The notes: a model not told the origin generated them from the letters alone. A stretch of 64,000 nt of DNA from Agromyces sp. 3263 (GCF_031456545.1 NZ_JAVDUV010000001.1:1612001-1676000); one strand, 5' to 3'; shown: positions 23,252 through 32,456, counted from the stretch's first letter. Numbers and translations are program-made.

Positions 23252-25803
23252 GCGGCGACGACCAGCTGGTTGGCGCTCCGCAGCACCCGCGGGTCCCGCA
23301 CGGCCGCCGCGTCGAGCGAGTCCACACCGCTCACGTGGAACGTCCACGACTCCCCCGGCAGCAGGGTGACGAGCCCCGAGTCGACGGATGCCGCCGGGTC
23401 GACCTTGTCGATGAGCAGCGTCACGTCGCGCACGAGCGTCGCGCCCGCGGTGACCGTGACGGCGAAGCCGCCCTCCTCGACACTGACCTCCACCTCGAGC
23501 TGCGGATCGGCGAGGGCGCTGTCGCGCGGCTCGGCGAAGTACCAGAGGCCGCGCACGCCGCTCAGTTCGGCGATGAGCAGCTCGCTCGCGGCATCCGTCG
23601 CCTCGGCGAGCCCATCGGGCACCTCCACCGTCTCGGACGACCGAGGTGCGACCGCGACGGCAGCGAACGCGCGTCGACGGACCGAGCCGTCGAAGCCGCG
23701 CAGCTCGAAGTCGAGCCGGCCCTGCCATTCGTCGTCCGTGTCGTTGCCGATCACCGCGGACAGGCCGTCGCTCCGCGGCTGCACGGTGACGACACGCGGC
23801 GCGAACGCGTTGCGGATGGCGTGGAACAGCGGCTTCTCACGGCCGTCGCCGTCGATCGCGGCCCACGACGTGACCGGCCAGCAGTCGTTCAGCTGCCACA
23901 CCACGGCCCCCGCGGTGCGCGGGGCGTGCGAGCGGTAGTGCTCGAGCGCGCACGAGATCGCAGCGGCCTGGTTCAGCTGCATCGCCCAGTGCCAGGTCTC
24001 CATGTCGCCGGGCACCCGGAAGTGGCGCACGAGCCCGTCGGTGAGCTTCACGTTGCCGTCGATCGCCTTCTGGTGCACGATCATGCCGGGCGACTCGGGG
24101 GTGAGCGGGTCGTCGCTGATCGCACGGGTGAGCGTCGACCAGGCCGGCGGGCCCTGCCACCCGAACTCGGCGACGAACCGCGGTGCGATGTCGCGGTAGT
24201 GCGGCCAGTCCTTCTGGTTCCAGAGGTCCCAGACGTGCATGGTGCCGTGGCGTTCGTCGTTCGGGTGCTCGCCGCCGGGGCTGAACGGGCTGCCGGGCGC
24301 GTACGGCACGTGCGGCGCGAGCTCCTCGATGAGGCTCGGGAACAGCTCGTGATAGTAGTAGGCGCCCCACGTCTTCCCGTCGAGCCGGAGCTTCCAGCCC
24401 CAGTCCTCATAGCCCCACAGGTTCTCGTTGTTGCCGGTGAGCAGGCACAGCGAGGCGTGGTGGGCGAGGCGCACGATGTTCTCGCGGGCCTCCGCCGCGA
24501 CCTCCGAGCGCAGCGGCTCCTCCTCGGCGTACGCCGAGCACGCGAAGAGGAAGTCCTGCCAGGTCAGCAGTCCGAGCTCGTCGCAGAGCTCGTAGAACGC
24601 GTCGGCCTCGTAGATGCCGCCGCCCCAGACCCGGATGAGGTTCAGCCCGGCGGTGCGCGCCTGCTCGAGCCGCTGGCGGTAGCGGGCGCGGTCGACCCGC
24701 ACCGGGAACGCGTCGTCGGGGATCCAGTTGGCGCCCTTCACGAACACCGGCTGGTCGTTCACGATCAGCTGGAACGGCGTGCCGTCGGCGTCGGTCTCGG
24801 TGTTCCAGCGCAGGTCGCGGAAGCCCACGGTGCGATGGGTCGCATCGATCACCTCGTCCGAATGGAGCCGCACGTCCACGACGTACAGGGGCTGATCACC
24901 GTAGCCGGCGGGCCACCAGCGCTCGGCGTTCCGAAGATCGAGGCGCACGCGCGCCCGGCCGCCCACCACCTCGACGACGGCCGAGGGAGTCTCCTGGAGG
25001 CCCGGGCCGGCCACGGCGACGGACACGAGCAACGGTGGTGCCTCGATGACCCCTGGGGCGTTCGCAACCGCGACGTCGGCGACGACGAACCCGCCCGGTC
25101 CGTCGGCCTCGGCCCGCACCCGCACCTCATCGAGCCGGGCGACGGACCACGACTCGAGCCGCACCGGCCGCCAGATGCCGCTCGTCGACGTCGCGATGCC
25201 CCAGTCCCATCCGAAGCTGCACGCCGACTTGCGGATCGCGTCGAACGGCGTCGGGTACGGACGCGGGCGCGCGCCGAGCGCGAGGCTCTGGGCGTCGGCG
25301 TACTTCACCGGGCTGCGGAACGCCACGACCAGGCGGTTCTCGCCCTCGCGCAGCAGCCGGGTCACGTCGAAGCGGTAGCCGCGGTGCTGGTTCGCGACCT
25401 CGGCGATCACGGTGTCGTTCAGCGACACCGTCGCCACGGTGTCGAGGCCGTCGAAGACGAGGTCGTGCACGGATGCCGCGGCGAGCTCGTCGGCGCGAAG
25501 CGCGAACGCCGTCTCGTACGTCCAGTCGACGAGCCCGATCCAGTTGAGCGCCGACTCGTTGTCGTCGAGGTACGGATCGGGGATCAGCCCCGCGCGCATG
25601 AGGTCGAGGTGCACGACCCCGGGCACGACCGCCGGAATGCCCTGGCCGGCGCCGCCGGCGGCATCCGTCCCCCCCGTGATACCGGCCGCGACAGCGTCGG
25701 GCACGGGCCCGGATCCCGCCCGGACCCGCCACCCCGAGTGGAGGGGGCGCCGCACCGTGTGCATGATGTGCTCCATTGTGGTCGGTTCGATCGTCTGCGT
25801 CAC
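23248..25803 (-). CDS. Glycoside hydrolase family 2 beta-mannosidase
   Basis: The 851-residue protein has a GH2 sugar-binding domain, an immunoglobulin-like domain and a TIM barrel. The beta-mannosidase traits are SACSFGWDWG and GIWRPVRLESW early on. The acid/base Glu460 is in GNNENLWGYEDW and the nucleophile Glu546 in VAEFGWQGPPAW. It has no signal peptide, so it should hydrolyse imported beta-mannosides in the cytosol. GTG 25803 overlaps the permease stop by GTGA, supporting that start over later ATGs. It sits inside the transporter operon and feeds the downstream sugar kinase. Confidence 0.9.
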   Translation of the reverse strand: MTQTIEPTTMEHIMHTVRRPLHSGWRVRAGSGPVPDAVAAGITGGTDAAGGAGQGIPAVVPGVVHLDLMRAGLIPDPYLDDNESALNWIGLVDWTYETAFALRADELAAASVHDLVFDGLDTVATVSLNDTVIAEVANQHRGYRFDVTRLLREGENRLVVAFRSPVKYADAQSLALGARPRPYPTPFDAIRKSACSFGWDWGIATSTSGIWRPVRLESWSVARLDEVRVRAEADGPGGFVVADVAVANAPGVIEAPPLLVSVAVAGPGLQETPSAVVEVVGGRARVRLDLRNAERWWPAGYGDQPLYVVDVRLHSDEVIDATHRTVGFRDLRWNTETDADGTPFQLIVNDQPVFVKGANWIPDDAFPVRVDRARYRQRLEQARTAGLNLIRVWGGGIYEADAFYELCDELGLLTWQDFLFACSAYAEEEPLRSEVAAEARENIVRLAHHASLCLLTGNNENLWGYEDWGWKLRLDGKTWGAYYYHELFPSLIEELAPHVPYAPGSPFSPGGEHPNDERHGTMHVWDLWNQKDWPHYRDIAPRFVAEFGWQGPPAWSTLTRAISDDPLTPESPGMIVHQKAIDGNVKLTDGLVRHFRVPGDMETWHWAMQLNQAAAISCALEHYRSHAPRTAGAVVWQLNDCWPVTSWAAIDGDGREKPLFHAIRNAFAPRVVTVQPRSDGLSAVIGNDTDDEWQGRLDFELRGFDGSVRRRAFAAVAVAPRSSETVEVPDGLAEATDAASELLIAELSGVRGLWYFAEPRDSALADPQLEVEVSVEEGGFAVTVTAGATLVRDVTLLIDKVDPAASVDSGLVTLLPGESWTFHVSGVDSLDAAAVRDPRVLRSANQLVVAA

Positions 25804-26618
25804 TTGACTGCTCCCGCGGTGAGGCCCTTGTAGATCCAGCGCTGCAGGAAGAGGAACGCCACCAGGGTGGGCAGGATCACGAGGATGGTCCCGGCGGCGA
25901 TCACCTCCCACTGGGCCCCGAACGGGCCCTTGAAGTTGAAGAGCGAGGTCGAGATCATGCCCTCCGACGGCAGGTAGAGGAAGGGCAGGTAGAACTCGTT
26001 GTAGATGGCGATGCCCTTGATGATGACCACGGTCGCGATCGCCGGCTTCAGCAGCGGCAGGATGACCCGCCAGTAGATCGTCCAGCGGTTGGCGCCGTCG
26101 ATCATGGCCGCCTCGTCGAGCGACACCGGAATGCCCGCCATGAACTGCATGAAGATGTAGATCGCGATGATGTCGGTGCCGAGGAAGAGCAGCACCAGTG
26201 CCGCCTTGGTGTTGAAGAGGCCGAGCCCGCTGATGATCTGGAACGTCGCGACCTGGCTCGTGACGCTCGGGATGAGCGTGGCCACGAGGAACAGGCCCAT
26301 GATCAGCCTGCGGCCCCGGAACGCGAACCGGTCGATGGCGTAGGCGGCCATCGTGCCGATGAGGATGGTGCCGACGAGGGAGACGACGAGCACGATCGTC
26401 GTGTTGACGAAGCCCTCGACCATGCCTCCCTGGCGGAACGCGATCGAGAAGTTCTCGAGGTTGAACCAGTTCGACGGTGGCGCGAGCGGGCCGGTCGTGC
26501 TGTACTCCCCGCTCGTCTTGAAGCTGGCGAACAGCACGACCGAGAGCGGGAGCAGCACCACGACGGCGGCGATGATGAGCGAGGCGTACTTGAGCACGCC
26601 AGGGGCGACGCGGGTCAC
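25800..26618 (-). CDS. Carbohydrate ABC transporter permease, MalG-like
   Basis: This 272-residue permease of the CUT1 family has six predicted membrane segments. The EAA-type loop DEAAMIDGANRWTIYWRVILP contacts the ATPase. It begins at GTG 26618, overlapping the stop of the first permease by 4 bases, and its own stop overlaps the mannosidase start in the same way. No ATP-binding subunit is encoded in this operon, so a shared MsiK-type ATPase elsewhere is expected, as in many actinobacteria. Confidence 0.92.
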   Translation of the reverse strand: MTRVAPGVLKYASLIIAAVVVLLPLSVVLFASFKTSGEYSTTGPLAPPSNWFNLENFSIAFRQGGMVEGFVNTTIVLVVSLVGTILIGTMAAYAIDRFAFRGRRLIMGLFLVATLIPSVTSQVATFQIISGLGLFNTKAALVLLFLGTDIIAIYIFMQFMAGIPVSLDEAAMIDGANRWTIYWRVILPLLKPAIATVVIIKGIAIYNEFYLPFLYLPSEGMISTSLFNFKGPFGAQWEVIAAGTILVILPTLVAFLFLQRWIYKGLTAGAVK

Positions 26619-27658
26619 GTGAGGTCCACCTTCTCGTCGGGGAACAGCTTGCGTTGGATCCAGGTGACGACGAGCACGATCCCGAGCAGCACGACGGCCA
26701 TCGCCGAGGCGAGCCCGACCTGCCGGTAGCTGAACGCCGTCTGCAGCGTCTGGATGACGAACGTCGCGGTGCCGTTGGCGCCGCCGGTCATGATGAACGG
26801 GATCTCGAAGACCGACAGGCTGCCCGACACCGCGAGGATGAACGAGAGCCCGATGATGCGACGGATGCCCGGGAAGATGATGTTCGTGAACTGCTGCCAG
26901 CGATTCGCGCCGTCGAGCTCGGCCGCCTCGTAGAGGTCGTTCGGGATCGACTGGATCGCACCGAGGAACAGCACGAAGTTGAGCCCGGTGTAGCGCCACA
27001 CCGACGTGCCGGCGAGTGAGTAGTTCGCGATGTCGGCGTCGCCCAGCCACTGCGGCGGGTCGGTCATGCCGAACCAGCCGAGCACCGTGTCGAGGGTGCC
27101 GCCGGGCTGGAAGAGGTAGAGGAAGACGAAGCCGATGGCGACGCCGTTGATGAGGTACGGAAAGAAGATGACCCCGCGGAAGAAGTTCGAGAACCGGGTG
27201 CTGAAGCTGAGCAGCGTGGCGAAGTAGAGCGCAAGCGCCATCTGGATGAACGCCCCGACGAAGTAGTACAGGCTGACGCCGAAGACCGAGAGGATCCGCG
27301 GGTTCGTGAACACCTCGACGTAGTTGTCGAGGCCGACCACATTCTCGACCGGTCCGAGGCCGTTCCAGTCGGTGATGCTGTACCAGAGCATGTTCGCGGC
27401 GGGCAGGTAGGTCAGCAGGAGGAGCAGGCCGACCGCCGCGGCCACGAAGAGGTAGGGCGTGAGCCGCGAGAGGACGCGGCGACCCGCCGGCCCGTCGCGG
27501 CGTCCCTGTCGGCCGGCTCGTCGAGGCGAGCGACCGGGACCGCGACGGCCGCCGGGGCCGCCGTCGGCTCCTCGTCGCCCGCCCTCGTCGAGCACGGCGA
27601 CCCCGTGGAGGGGGCCGGAGATGCCGACCGGATCCGGTCCGGTCGTCGAGACGGACAT
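26615..27658 (-). CDS. Carbohydrate ABC transporter permease, MalF-like
   Basis: The 347-residue permease has an unusually long, Arg/Gly-rich cytoplasmic N-terminus of about 65 residues. Six or more membrane helices follow, with the EAA loop LYEAAELDGANRWQQFTNII. It pairs with the MalG-like protein to form the channel for the sugar delivered by the binding lipoprotein. AAGGAG precedes ATG 27658 on the minus strand. The N-terminal extension resembles other actinobacterial MalF proteins in composition but has no recognised domain. Confidence 0.9.
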   Translation of the reverse strand: MSVSTTGPDPVGISGPLHGVAVLDEGGRRGADGGPGGRRGPGRSPRRAGRQGRRDGPAGRRVLSRLTPYLFVAAAVGLLLLLTYLPAANMLWYSITDWNGLGPVENVVGLDNYVEVFTNPRILSVFGVSLYYFVGAFIQMALALYFATLLSFSTRFSNFFRGVIFFPYLINGVAIGFVFLYLFQPGGTLDTVLGWFGMTDPPQWLGDADIANYSLAGTSVWRYTGLNFVLFLGAIQSIPNDLYEAAELDGANRWQQFTNIIFPGIRRIIGLSFILAVSGSLSVFEIPFIMTGGANGTATFVIQTLQTAFSYRQVGLASAMAVVLLGIVLVVTWIQRKLFPDEKVDLT

Positions 27659-27680
27659 GAGTGCTCCTTCGTGGATCTCC

Positions 27681-27696
27681 GGCCCCTCACGGGGTC
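27681..27696 (-). other. Small hairpin between binding-protein and permease genes
   Basis: GGCCCC (27681-27686) can pair with GGGGTC (27691-27696) around TCAC, with one G-U pair. Such intergenic hairpins often stabilise the upstream binding-protein message over the permease part. It is short, so confidence is low. Confidence 0.3.
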
Positions 27697-27737
27697 GTTG
27701 CGGTGCTGGTGGTGCGGGTGGGGTGGATCGGCGGCTG

Positions 27738-29054
27738 CTAGCCGGCCAGTTCGGACACGGCCGAGCCCCACTGCTCGTTGAGCTGGGCGAAGTACGAGTC
27801 CTTGTCGCCGTCGGCCTCGCCGCGCGCGATGTCGATCAGCTTCTGGCGGTAGATGTTGCCCCAGACGTCGACCTGCGAGAGGTCGGCGGTGTCGCTGAAC
27901 AGCGACTCCTCACCCGCGGGCGCGGGGCTGAGCTCGACGAGCTCGACGCCGCTCTCCTCGAGCGTGCCGAGGTTCTCCGGCAGCGCGGCCGACTTCACGG
28001 CCGAGATCATGCCCTGCGTGTCGGTGAAGCCCGACTCCTCGATCAGCCAGTCGAGCCACGCCTTCGCGGCGGCCGTGTGGCTGGAGTTCTTGTTGACGCC
28101 GAGGTAGTAGTCGCCGGCGATGGTGGCGTACTGCTGGCCGCCCACGTTGGTCGGGAAGGGCATGAATCCGACGACGTCCTTCGAGACGCCGGCGTCCTCG
28201 GCCGCGGCCTGGAACTGCGAGATCGCCCAGGAGCCGAGCACCATGCTGCCGATCTTGCCGGTGGCGAAGTCGCCCTTCGACTGCTCCCAGTTGGTGGTGA
28301 GCGGGTCCTCCTCGGTGAGTCCCTCGTGCACGGCGTCGAAGAGCAGCGAGTCGAGGGCGTAGATGTCGGTGCCCTCGGTCCACGGCTCCTCGTCGTGTGC
28401 CATCGCGGTCTGCGCGTCGGGGTCGCCGCTCACGGCGCCGACGATGTTGGTCCACTGGCCGCCGAGTGGCCAGCCGTCCTTGTAGTTCGTGTAGAGGGGC
28501 ACGGCGCCGGTGCCCTTCACGGCCTCCAGGGCGGCGAGGAAGTCCTCCTCGGTAGCGGGCGTCTCGGTGACGCCGGCGTCGGCGAACACCTCGGTGTTGT
28601 AGAGCACGCCGTTGGCGTTGCCGCCGAGCGCGATGCCGTACTGCACGCCGTCGACCGTCTTCGGCGCGAGGAAGCGGTACGTGTCGGCGAGGTCGTCGGC
28701 GTCGCCGAGGGCCTCGAAGAAGTCGGGATACTGCGAGGGCGTCACGCTGTTGGGGATCAGCAGCACGTCGCCGTAGCCGTTGGGGGTGCTGAGGCGCGTC
28801 GTGACGTCGTCCTCGTAGTTCGTGATCGCCTCGACCTTGACGTTGACGTCGGGGTACTCCTTCTGGAACTCGGCGATGTACTCGTCCCAGGTGCCGTCGG
28901 TCTGCAGGTCGGTGCGGTTGGTGAGGAACGTGATGTCGCCTTCGACCTCGCCGGAATCTCCGCCGTCGCCGGATCCGCTCGCGGTGCACGACGTCAACAA
29001 CAACGTCGCTGCGGCCACGGCGGCGAGGCCGACGATCGCCTTGCGTGATGCCAT
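27738..29054 (-). CDS. Extracellular solute-binding lipoprotein for a carbohydrate ABC transporter
   Basis: This 438-residue CUT1 binding protein has a signal peptide from residue 1 (MASRKAIVGLAAVAAATLL) ending in a lipobox LLTSC, so the mature protein is anchored by lipidated Cys. The body has the family patterns ITFLTNRTDLQ, VLLIPNSVTPSQYPDFF and GKIGSMVLGSWAISQF. It captures the sugar outside the cell, here probably a beta-mannoside or mannosyl-GlcNAc judging from the downstream enzymes. It is the first gene of the operon. GGGAGAG precedes the ATG, and a LacI-type operator lies about 90 bases upstream. Confidence 0.93.
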   Translation of the reverse strand: MASRKAIVGLAAVAAATLLLTSCTASGSGDGGDSGEVEGDITFLTNRTDLQTDGTWDEYIAEFQKEYPDVNVKVEAITNYEDDVTTRLSTPNGYGDVLLIPNSVTPSQYPDFFEALGDADDLADTYRFLAPKTVDGVQYGIALGGNANGVLYNTEVFADAGVTETPATEEDFLAALEAVKGTGAVPLYTNYKDGWPLGGQWTNIVGAVSGDPDAQTAMAHDEEPWTEGTDIYALDSLLFDAVHEGLTEEDPLTTNWEQSKGDFATGKIGSMVLGSWAISQFQAAAEDAGVSKDVVGFMPFPTNVGGQQYATIAGDYYLGVNKNSSHTAAAKAWLDWLIEESGFTDTQGMISAVKSAALPENLGTLEESGVELVELSPAPAGEESLFSDTADLSQVDVWGNIYRQKLIDIARGEADGDKDSYFAQLNEQWGSAVSELAG

Positions 29055-29129
29055 GTGAACTCTCCCTTGTGTGTGGTCACCCTCGGTGTGGACCGGTGAG
29101 GGTGCCCTCAACGGCGGGGTGGCAGGGAC

Positions 29130-29159
29130 ACCATAGGATGAACTTAAGCGCTTTAGCAA
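29130..29159 (-). promoter_or_regulatory. Operon promoter with LacI-type operator
   Basis: On the minus strand TTGCTA (29159-29154) and TATGGT (29135-29130) are separated by 18 bases and could be the -35 and -10. The spacer contains AAGCGCTT (29146-29153), the perfect core of a LacI/GalR operator, within the near-palindrome TTAAGCGCTTTA. A repressor here would block transcription of the sugar operon. Confidence 0.75.
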
Positions 29160-29276
29160 GCCTGGATGTCAGCGTTGTCTTGTTCTGTCCCACGCGTAGA
29201 GTGCGAGCAGATCTCGACGATGAACAGGGGTTCCAGCCGTGGATCATCACCAATGCGACTCCGGATGTCCCGTCGA

Positions 29277-29294
29277 ATGTCCGTCGTCGGACAT
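29277..29294. promoter_or_regulatory. Inverted repeat upstream of the LacI gene
   Basis: ATGTCCG (29277-29283) and CGGACAT (29288-29294) are exact complements around TCGT, 48 bases before the lacI-type start. It could be a second regulator site or an mRNA hairpin. It is unlike the AAGCGCTT operator. Confidence 0.5.
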
Positions 29295-29341
29295 CGCCGT
29301 ATCTCCGACGGAGCGCGCCGCGAGCACGAGAGAGGCCGACC

Positions 29342-30349
29342 ATGACGATCCAACAGCGGGCCACGCTCGACGACGTCGCGCGCCTGGCCGGGGTCAGCGC
29401 CAAGACCGTCTCGCGGGTGTACTCCCACCGCGACCAGGTGGCGCCCGACACCGCCGACCGGGTGTTGAGCGCCGCGAAGCGCCTGCGGTTCCGGCCGAAC
29501 ACCCTCGCGCAGAACCTCCGACGCGGTGGCGGCTCCTCCACCGTCGGCTTCATCATGGGCGAGATGCTCAACCCCTTCTACTCCACGGTGGCGGCCGGCA
29601 TCGAGCGCGAGCTCTCGGAGCACGGGTTCACGCTGATCGTGGCCACCACCGACGACTCGGTCGAGGGCGAGGAGCGCGTGGCCGACACCCTGCTCGCCCA
29701 GCGCGTCGGCGCGCTGCTGCTCATCCCGGTCGGCGAGGACCAGTCCTACCTCGAAGGCGAGCGGCAGCTCGGCACCCCGGTGATCGCGATCGACCGTCCG
29801 GCTCGCAACCTCGTCGCCGACTCCGTCGTGCTCGCCAACCGGCAGGGCGCCCACGCCGCGACCTCGGCGCTCGTCGGGCACGGGCACCGGCGCATCGCCT
29901 ACGTCTGCAATCCGGCATCCGCCTACACGCAGTCGGAGCGGGTGGCCGGCTACCGGGCCGCCCTCGACGAGGCGGGACTCAGCGGATCCGAACGGTGCGA
30001 GCGGCTGCTCGACGACCCGGCGACCCCGCCCGACGAGGTCGTGCGGGAGCTGCTCACCCGGCCCGAGCCGCCGACGGCGATCATCGCGGGCAACAACCGC
30101 ATGTGCATCGGCGCCCTGCGCGCCATCCGCGACCTCGATGATCCGCCCGCCCTCATCGGCTTCGACGACTTCGACACCGCCGACATCCTCGGAGTCACCG
30201 TCGTGGGCCACGATCCGCTCGAGATGGGGCGGCAGGCGGCGCGCCTGACCATCGAGCGGATGCAGCAGCCCACCGGATTCACCGTGCAGCTCGAGCTGCC
30301 CACGCACCTCGTCCCGCGCGGCAGCGGCGAGCGCCCACCTGTGACCTGA
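29342..30349 (+). CDS. LacI family transcriptional regulator of the mannoside operon
   Basis: The 335-residue protein starts with LacI helix-turn-helix ATLDDVARLAGVSAKTVSRV and a hinge region, then the periplasmic-binding-protein-like sugar domain. ATG 29342 follows a GAGAGAGG stretch. It is divergent from the binding-protein gene with a canonical operator between them, so it should repress the operon until the imported sugar or its product binds. It is convergent with a second LacI gene only 8 bases away. Confidence 0.9.
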   Translation: MTIQQRATLDDVARLAGVSAKTVSRVYSHRDQVAPDTADRVLSAAKRLRFRPNTLAQNLRRGGGSSTVGFIMGEMLNPFYSTVAAGIERELSEHGFTLIVATTDDSVEGEERVADTLLAQRVGALLLIPVGEDQSYLEGERQLGTPVIAIDRPARNLVADSVVLANRQGAHAATSALVGHGHRRIAYVCNPASAYTQSERVAGYRAALDEAGLSGSERCERLLDDPATPPDEVVRELLTRPEPPTAIIAGNNRMCIGALRAIRDLDDPPALIGFDDFDTADILGVTVVGHDPLEMGRQAARLTIERMQQPTGFTVQLELPTHLVPRGSGERPPVT

Positions 30350-30357
30350 TCGGCCGG

Positions 30358-31431
30358 TTACGCGTGGGCGGCCGGTGGGCGGCCTGCGGATGCCGCGGCC
30401 GGAGCCGGCCCGGTCGACGCGCGTTCCACGAGCCGGGGCGTGGCGTCGAGGAATGCGCCGGGCTCGGCGCCGTCGACGAGGTCGAACAGCCGCCGCGCGA
30501 CGTGCGAGCCGTAGGCGCCGACGTCGCGGCTGAGCGCCGTGAGCTTCGGGAACGTGTGCTCGCAGAGCACCGAGTCGTCCCACGCGATGATCGACACGTC
30601 CTGCGGCACCGAGAGGCCGAGCTCCATGGCCGTGCTCAGGCCGGCGACGGCCATCACGTCGTTGTCGTAGATGATCGCCGTCGCCCGCTCCGCGTGCTCG
30701 AGCACCGAACGCGTGGCCACGGCGCCCGACTCGGGGCGGTAGTCCGTGCGAGCGAGCAGCGGCTCCAGGCCGAGCGTTCCCATCTCGTCGAGGAACGCCG
30801 CGTCTCGCGACTGCGTGTGCGCGAACCGATCGACGCCCGCCACTCGGGCGATGCGGCGGTGACCGAGGTTCGCGAGGTGGCGCACCGCCTCCCGCATCGC
30901 CGCGTCGTCGTCGGTCGACACGCTCGTGAGCCCGTTGGCGACGGCGGCATCGCCGACCACCACGGTGGGCAGCGCCCCGGGCTCCGAGCACAGCGCCACC
31001 CGAGGGTCGTCGACCGCCAGGTCGACGAGCAGGATCCCGTCGACGCGCCGCGCGGCACGCCACTTGCCGATCGTGGCGAGCTCGTCGGCTCCCGACGGCA
31101 CGACCTGCAGCAGCAGTCCGTACCCGCGTCGGGCGAGCTCGGCCTCCATCCCGGCGATGAAGCGCATGTAGAAGGTCTCGACGCCGAGCATGCGGGGGTC
31201 GCGGGCGAGCACCAGCCCGAACGTCTCGGTCGTCGACACGGCGAGCGATCGCGCGGCGGTCGACGGCGCCCAGCCGAGCTCATCGGCGACGCCGAGCACC
31301 CGCTCCCGCGTGGCCTCCGACACCCCGGGTCGCCCGTTCAGCGCGAACGACACCGCCCCGATCGACACCCCGGCCCGCTCGGCGATGTCCGTGATGGTCA
31401 CGCGCGGGTGCTTCCGGCCGGTCCTGCTCAC
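30358..31431 (-). CDS. LacI family transcriptional regulator, second
   Basis: The 357-residue protein has VTITDIAERAGVSIGAVSFA as the helix-turn-helix, then DELGWAPSTAARSLA (hinge) and a sugar-binding domain with IIAWDDSVLCEHTFP. The start is GTG 31431. It lies convergent to the operon regulator and is followed by nothing on its strand before it. Its target is not evident: no AAnCGnTT core was seen directly upstream. It may control a distant sugar locus. The C-terminal tail is Ala/Pro-rich. Confidence 0.88.
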   Translation of the reverse strand: MSRTGRKHPRVTITDIAERAGVSIGAVSFALNGRPGVSEATRERVLGVADELGWAPSTAARSLAVSTTETFGLVLARDPRMLGVETFYMRFIAGMEAELARRGYGLLLQVVPSGADELATIGKWRAARRVDGILLVDLAVDDPRVALCSEPGALPTVVVGDAAVANGLTSVSTDDDAAMREAVRHLANLGHRRIARVAGVDRFAHTQSRDAAFLDEMGTLGLEPLLARTDYRPESGAVATRSVLEHAERATAIIYDNDVMAVAGLSTAMELGLSVPQDVSIIAWDDSVLCEHTFPKLTALSRDVGAYGSHVARRLFDLVDGAEPGAFLDATPRLVERASTGPAPAAASAGRPPAAHA

Positions 31432-31440
31432 CCCTGCACC

Positions 31441-31887
31441 CTAACGCTCCGGCGCGATGGGCTCCCACACCAGCTCGGCGACATCCAGCACGAGCTCCGG
31501 ACCCGATGCTCCATCGACGGGAGACCGCACCTCGCCGACGCAGACGCAGACGACGTCATTCAGCCGCCGGTAGTCGGGGTGGTCGCTCGTGTGGAACACC
31601 GAGCCCACCACCTGCCGCCGGCCCGCGGGGTGGGCGCGACCATAGCCGTGCAACTCGAACATGATCGTCGCCGCGTCATCCGTCTCGATGACGCCCCGCA
31701 GGTCAGGGCGGAACGGCCCCTCCTCGGTACGGCGCAGGGGGAAGTTGGCGCCGTGGAGCCGGCCGCTCACCCCGCCCTCGCAACGCCCTTCGGCCAGGTA
31801 GAAGTGCTGCTGCCATCCACCCTCGAGCTCGACCTGCCATCCGGCTGGATAGGTGAAGGTCAGGCGATACAGCGGCTCGAGTCTCAT
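31441..31887 (-). CDS. DUF3237 domain protein
   Basis: This 148-residue protein has the DUF3237 pattern: PLYRLTFTYPAG, GGVSGRLHGANFPLRRTE, FRPDLRGVIETDDAATIMF and YRRLNDVVCVCVGEVR. The family is a beta-barrel of unknown function, sometimes next to sugar or aromatic catabolic genes. It ends 9 bases before the second LacI start on the same strand, so the two may form one transcript. Confidence 0.85.
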   Translation of the reverse strand: MRLEPLYRLTFTYPAGWQVELEGGWQQHFYLAEGRCEGGVSGRLHGANFPLRRTEEGPFRPDLRGVIETDDAATIMFELHGYGRAHPAGRRQVVGSVFHTSDHPDYRRLNDVVCVCVGEVRSPVDGASGPELVLDVAELVWEPIAPER

Positions 31888-31979
31888 CGTCGTCCGCCTC
31901 CCCGTCGCGCGCCCGCGCGCCTTCGCCGTCCGTTGCGCGTGTCCGGCTCACACGGTAGCGGTCCCCCCGCGGACGCGAC

Positions 31980-32013
31980 AACGGCCCGGCACCTCGATGA
32001 GGTCCGGGCCGTT
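31980..32013 (-). terminator. Terminator of the tRNA-Leu gene
   Basis: Outer arms 31980-31989 and 32004-32013 pair over 10 bp. The inner part ACCTC/GAGGT adds five more pairs with one bulged base and a 3-base loop. It lies 10 bases past the encoded CCA end of the tRNA. Confidence 0.8.
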
Positions 32014-32022
32014 TCGTTCCGG

Positions 32023-32109
32023 TGGTGCGCGAGGGGGGACTTGAACCCCCACACCCTTGCGAGTACTGGCACCTGAAGCCAGCGCGTCTGCCAATTCCGC
32101 CACTCGCGC
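32023..32109 (-). tRNA. tRNA-Leu (anticodon CAG)
   Basis: The minus strand folds as a class II tRNA. The 7-bp acceptor pairs GCGCGAG with CTCGCGC, the anticodon loop is TTCAGGT with anticodon CAG at plus-strand 32073-32075, there is a long variable arm, and the T-loop contains GTTCAAGTC. The discriminator is A and CCA is encoded (32025-32023). Confidence 0.95.
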
Positions 32110-32235
32110 ACGTGCGGATGCACCGAAGTGCGTCCAGCCACGAGAGCCTAACATCTCGGGGCGCGCAGCACCATTCGAGGCCCTCGGCACCGCGGACACC
32201 GTGTCGTGCGCCACGCGGCCGGGTGGTCCCGGCAT

Positions 32236-32317
32236 CCGAAATGCAGGAAGAACCGGGCGACACGCCGGGTGACGGATGCCGCGGCGCGGCGTTTCGCGCA
32301 GATTTTCCTCCATCTCG
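32236..32317. repeat. Intergenic dyad repeat, copy B (in the gap 32110-32456)
   Basis: The 347-base gap between tRNA-Leu and the phosphoglucomutase gene contains a long imperfect inverted repeat. The unit at 32236-32256 and the inverted unit at 32297-32317 match the units of copy A (8048-8117), sharing the pattern ATGCAGGA-n-AAnCCGG. Over 29 aligned positions the two arms agree at about 22. Apart from this dyad, several GGCATCCG words and the ribosome site, I see nothing in the gap. Confidence 0.6.
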
Positions 32318-32456
32318 GCGCGCGCGCATCGAGCGGATGCCGCGAGGACCCTCCGTGATTCCTCAGAGTCCGACTCCGGCCTCGCGCTCCCCCGCCGCCG
32401 GGAATAGCATCGATCTGCGGTACCGGTGCCCTGACCGATTCGACGAAAGGACGGCG

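Noticed and set aside
27459..29048. Plus-strand open frame opposite the binding protein and permease genes
   Set aside because: The minus strand has a signal peptide with lipobox and permease motifs; the plus frame has none.
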